Shown: positions 60,515-64,000 of the stretch, in pieces
How positions within the stretch are numbered: the first letter of the stretch is position 1
Layout of the letters: the number at the start of each line of letters is the position of its first letter
Origin: Protopterus annectens
Lineage: Eukaryota > Chordata > Ceratodontiformes > Protopteridae
Direction: 5' to 3'
Assembly: GCF_019279795.1 (NCBI RefSeq)
Contig: NC_056749.1
Coordinates: forward strand, 576,280,864 to 576,344,863
DNA length: 64,000 bases
Notes under the pieces: generated by a model
What the model saw: the letters and a program-made list of their open reading frames with translations, nothing else
Told to the model about the DNA's origin: nothing
The model's database searches: none
Program-made: the position numbers and the translations under genes

Positions 60515-62010
60515 ACAGGGTGTTTTCATGGGCACACCCTGTGCCCATAGTTACACAAATTTAGTCATGTCCTGGTGAGAACACACATATTCATTGAGCG
60601 GGAATAGATTCATTGAGCATATTACATTTTTTAAGATGTTTGTGGATGATGTCTTTTGTTTGTGGACAGGACCTGAAGAGCTGATCCCAGAATTTATAGA
60701 CTACCTCTATAACACAACATGCTTTTTGAAGTTTGCATATACATACTGAAGATCTGTTATGGAATTTCTAGATGTTGAAGTTTTTAAAGCATTGGATAGT
60801 AAGATAATAACTAGACTTTATAAGAAACCATGCAGAGTGAACACAACCTTGAAGAGAGCATGCACCCTTTGAGGGTTTTTAGGAATGTGTTGAAAGGACA
60901 AGGCATGAGGGTCTCAAGATGAAATAGCAAAGATAATGTGTTTGAGACGAATTTGACTGACCTAGCAAAGGCATTTTGGGACAGAGGTTATAGAACAAAT
61001 GAGGTAGAGCGTATGACTAGGGAAGTCAGAAATTTGAGGGAGACATCGGCAAGTCCATATTTTTCAGGCAAGGGTACAGTCAATAGAATAGGCCAGGTGG
61101 CTAGTAATAGAGGTATAGGTGAAGTGAATTTTTAATGCATTATACAAGCAATGTCAACATATTTTGCAACATAGTAAAGAAGAATTGGCCAGTTTTGTTG
61201 TCTGATAGCAAGATAGGGAATATTGTAGGGCAGAATCCACAATTTGTTTTTAAGAATAAACAGTCATTGAAGAGACTGCTATGTTTTGGTAAGAAACAGA
61301 GGAAGAAGATGCAAGTACAAGGAGGGACAGTACCATGTGAGGCATGCAATATTTGTCAGCATATAGATAATAATGACAAATTTATACATCCTGTAACCAA
61401 TCAGGTTTTTCATCTTAGAGCACATGTTGTCTATTTAGCTTGTTGCCAAGCATGTGGATGTTTTTTATATTGGGAAAACAAATTGAAAGTTAAGAGATAG
61501 AGTTCATGAGCATTTACTGGCCATTAGGAGTAAAGATTTAGGAAAGCATTGACAAGACACACACAGGGAGGGGGTAACACACACTTTTAGATTTAGAGTG
61601 CTGGAGAATATAACCCCAGGGCAATGCTTGGGGGATATAAAGAATTTCACAGAGCAATGTAAGACCAAATGGATAATTAGATTTCAAGCGGATATACATC
61701 CAGGGTTAAATGGCTTTGTGCCATTGAAGCCTATTCTTAAAGCTTGTGATTTGTTTAAGAAGCACTCTTGTTAACATAATATATGACTGATCATGTGGCT
61801 GTGACTGATTATTGTATTTAAGACATTGTTTTTTCAGAGATAGTTGGTCTGAAGAAGTGCTCAGTGGAGCATGAAAGCATTCCCCTTTTAGAGAATTTTA
61901 GATTTATTTTATTTTATTTTGTTGGTGTTCATTTATAATAGTATTTATTAAAGTTTTTACTGCAGCTTTGTTTGGTCTCATGGATATTATATTTGTTTGG
62001 AGTTTTAAAT
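60515..62010 (+). mobile_element. Penelope-like element, plus copy (RT C-terminal part to GIY-YIG tail)
   Basis: In broken frames from about 60530: GTPCA-like start, the RT palm DVFCLWTGPEELI and MEFLDVEVFK (60640-60790), and the thumb with VFETNLTDLAKAFWDRGYRT (near 60940). Then comes a linker, VVYLACCQACGCF followed by an EHLLAIRSKDLGKH-type GIY-YIG core (61425-61550), and a closing DIHPGLNGFVPLKPILKACD stretch (about 61690-61750). The 3' UTR has GTCTGAAGAAGTGCTC and ATGAAAGC (61848-61885), degenerate hammerhead words. Beyond 62030 a 50-bp inverted scrap of the same element's 3' region appears. The copy is broken in several places. Confidence 0.82.
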
Positions 62011-62089
62011 GGTAAACTCTCCTGCTCAGGCAAACAAATTTTGTCAAACTTTTATAAGTAATGTTTCTGGTAAACACTTCTGAATCTAT

Positions 62090-63650
62090 GAGCCATATGA
62101 AACATGAATTATAGGTGCATATGTATATACTAGGCTAATGATCACCTTGGCCTTTATAAGGCTAGTCGTGTAACCCATCTCCATTGTGTCCCTGTGCATC
62201 CTGGATGTTTATTAGGCTGGGTGTCTTAGGAAGTTTCAAAAGGTTATATGGAGGAGTATGTTAGTTTGGGCATTACTCTCTGACTCTGTCTTTCAGAGAC
62301 ATTGGGTCCAGACCCGGAGTGAATTTCCAATTTCCCATCCATTGGTTGAGGTTAGGCTTAAACAGGGTTAGGGATGGACTCCGCTTCACATGTATAGGGA
62401 GCCTGTTCCAGAGGCATGGGGATCCTCTGAGACACATATCTGTCCTGGCAACATGTCTGATTTATGTCACAAACAAAATTCAAATCCTTGGAGCTAGTGT
62501 CCTTAATGCTGTTCATTTTGCAGATGTGTAAAAGGTCCATCAGAGCTGGATCAGAGGATGCCTTGTATGCAAGGCATAGCTTGCCTCTCAGTAACCTGTA
62601 TGAGACTGAGTATAGAGATAGGGCTTTAAGGTGATCCATATAAGGCAATGTGTTTATGACCTGGATTCTCCTGGTAAGGAACCTTGTGGGTGTTCTAACT
62701 CTTGCATATGTCTGCTCAGGTACATGCTGAAGAGGCATTATACTTAATTATGGGTCTGATAAGGGCCAAATAAATTGTCACTATGAATTCATTGGACTTG
62801 AATACCACGCTTTTCTTATAAGTTGGGCAACATATAATGATTTTCTTACTACCTTGGCCACATGTTGTTCAAAGGCCAGATTACTGTCTACATATGTTCC
62901 CAGGCGCATGACTACTAGGCCAACTCTTAGGGGGTAGCTTATCAATGGAGTAATTAGCCTGGGTGAAAGTTTTTCCAAAAAGCACTATAACATATTTCAT
63001 GGCATTAATTTTAATCTGTGACTTTGCATCAGTCATTTATCTGTGTTAGACTTTCTTCAAAGATGTTTGTGTCTTGGGGGTAATCCATGATAGCTCCCAA
63101 TTTGCAGTTATCTGTGGACTTGGTCAGCCAAAGGATCTTAACATTAGCCTTTACCTCTGAGAGGTAGATGAGAAATAGGAGTGCTCCTAACATGGAACCC
63201 AGGGGTACACTGCTGGTGACCAGTCTCTTAATGGAGATGGTTTCACTAATCCTGACTTTCTGGGTCCAGTCCGTGAGCCAGCTGGCAATTCAGAGAGTTA
63301 TATACTGGTTTATGCCCAGTTCAGTGAGTCTGTCAACTATACCCAAGTAGGATATTCTACTGAATGCCTTAGCCAGAGCCAGATAGGTAGTATGCACCAT
63401 TTTCCCCCTCATCCATTGCTTTGGTGACCTCGTCAAAGAAGTCCACCAGGATTAGTAGGCATGGCCTTCCCTTGACAAAGACAAACTGGGTTGGGTCCAG
63501 TGTCTGAAGCTTGCCTATGCCTTTGTTGATCAGTTCCATGATAATTTGTTGCATGGCTTTCCATATTAGACTAGTCAGACTAATGGCTATGCAGTTTCTG
63601 GGGTCAGTTGATGGTCTGCCCTTGTGAAGTGGAATAATCGATAACCAATC
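62090..63650 (-). mobile_element. CR1-like LINE copy E, old 3' fragment
   Basis: The minus strand gives the RT second half and C-terminus in several frames: TQFVFVKGRPCLLILVDFF (63500-63450), VPLGSMLG-like (near 63200), EQHVAKVVRKSLYVAQLIRK (about 62870-62800), RFLTRRIQVINTLPYMDHLK, LYSVSYRLLRGKLCLAYKAS and DRYVSQRIPMPLEQ (62700-62400). The 3' UTR runs to about 62090 with TCATAGATTCAG words. Divergence from copies B, C and D is clearly higher and no long frame is intact, so it is an older subfamily or copy. The 5' part is missing at about 63650. Confidence 0.8.
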
Positions 63651-64000
63651 ACATTCAACTTTTACATGTTATCATCCTTATAATGCTGTCAGCCTCATCT
63701 CAGAAAATTCAAAGTGTCAACAAAGGTATTCAGTTGAAATGAAAATGTTATTGCAAATATGCAATAGCAATAAAAGTATATATTGACACTTTACTAATAT
63801 ATCATATGAGAATGCCAGTGTTTGAAAAACACTAGCTGTCTTGCTACTGACAGCAATTTTTGACATATACTATTGTAGTCTAATCACAGATATATCTGGT
63901 TAGTGCAGTACAAAGTTAGGTGTAGGGATGCAAGTGGAAGAGGTACCTGCCTTGACAGTGTATATAGATGTGTGGGTCCAGGGATTGCCTTTCACAGAAA
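63651..64000. other. intergenic, no recognised element
   Basis: AT-rich sequence to the window end. I see nothing that can be supported. Confidence 0.4.

Overview
The window is vertebrate nuclear DNA. It carries the 5' coding part of one host gene, a cationic amino-acid transporter best matched to SLC7A3 (CAT-3), on the minus strand. Three coding exons lie at 9392-9023, 5939-5781 and 4333-4153, joined by clean GT-AG introns. The remaining exons lie beyond the left edge. The rest of the window is transposable elements and simple repeats. The mix (CR1-like and L1-like LINEs, an RTE, Penelope-like elements, DIRS and Ty3/gypsy fossils, many palindromic MITEs, long AC and AT microsatellites, one fish-type tRNA-derived SINE) suggests a non-mammalian vertebrate such as a non-teleost fish, lungfish or amphibian. 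The species cannot be fixed from sequence alone.

Layout. 1-3960: GC-rich DIRS-like fossil, minus strand, cut by the window edge. 3961-9420: SLC7A3 exons and introns, with an RTE fragment in intron 1. 9421-22235: upstream sequence, including a compound GT/AT/AC microsatellite, an array of nested palindromes inside a CR1 fragment (14457-15199), a probable promoter segment with CRE and amino-acid-response motifs (about 15998-16110), and several copies of a dispersed repeat ending in CATACCTCTCAA. 22236-44515: three large CR1-like LINE copies (A minus, B plus, C minus), two L1-like pieces, a gypsy-type solo LTR and several palindromic MITEs. Two of the MITEs have perfect 9-bp target duplications. 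44516-49784: MITEs, a hammerhead-like Penelope tail, a SINE and microsatellites. 49785-62085: a nest in which a Penelope-like element is split by a Ty3/gypsy fossil, the gypsy carries a solo LTR, and a CR1 copy with tandem TATA-bearing 5' monomers sits beside it. 62090-63650: an old CR1 copy.

The most interesting signals are: tandem, TATA-containing promoter-like monomers ahead of a CR1-like LINE whose ORF1 encodes a GDSL-type esterase; a MITE family with 9-bp duplications and termini that are themselves palindromes; the roughly 740-bp palindrome-of-palindromes; a 39-nt hammerhead-like fold; and CRE plus AARE motifs upstream of an amino-acid transporter gene. No unknown protein-coding system was found.
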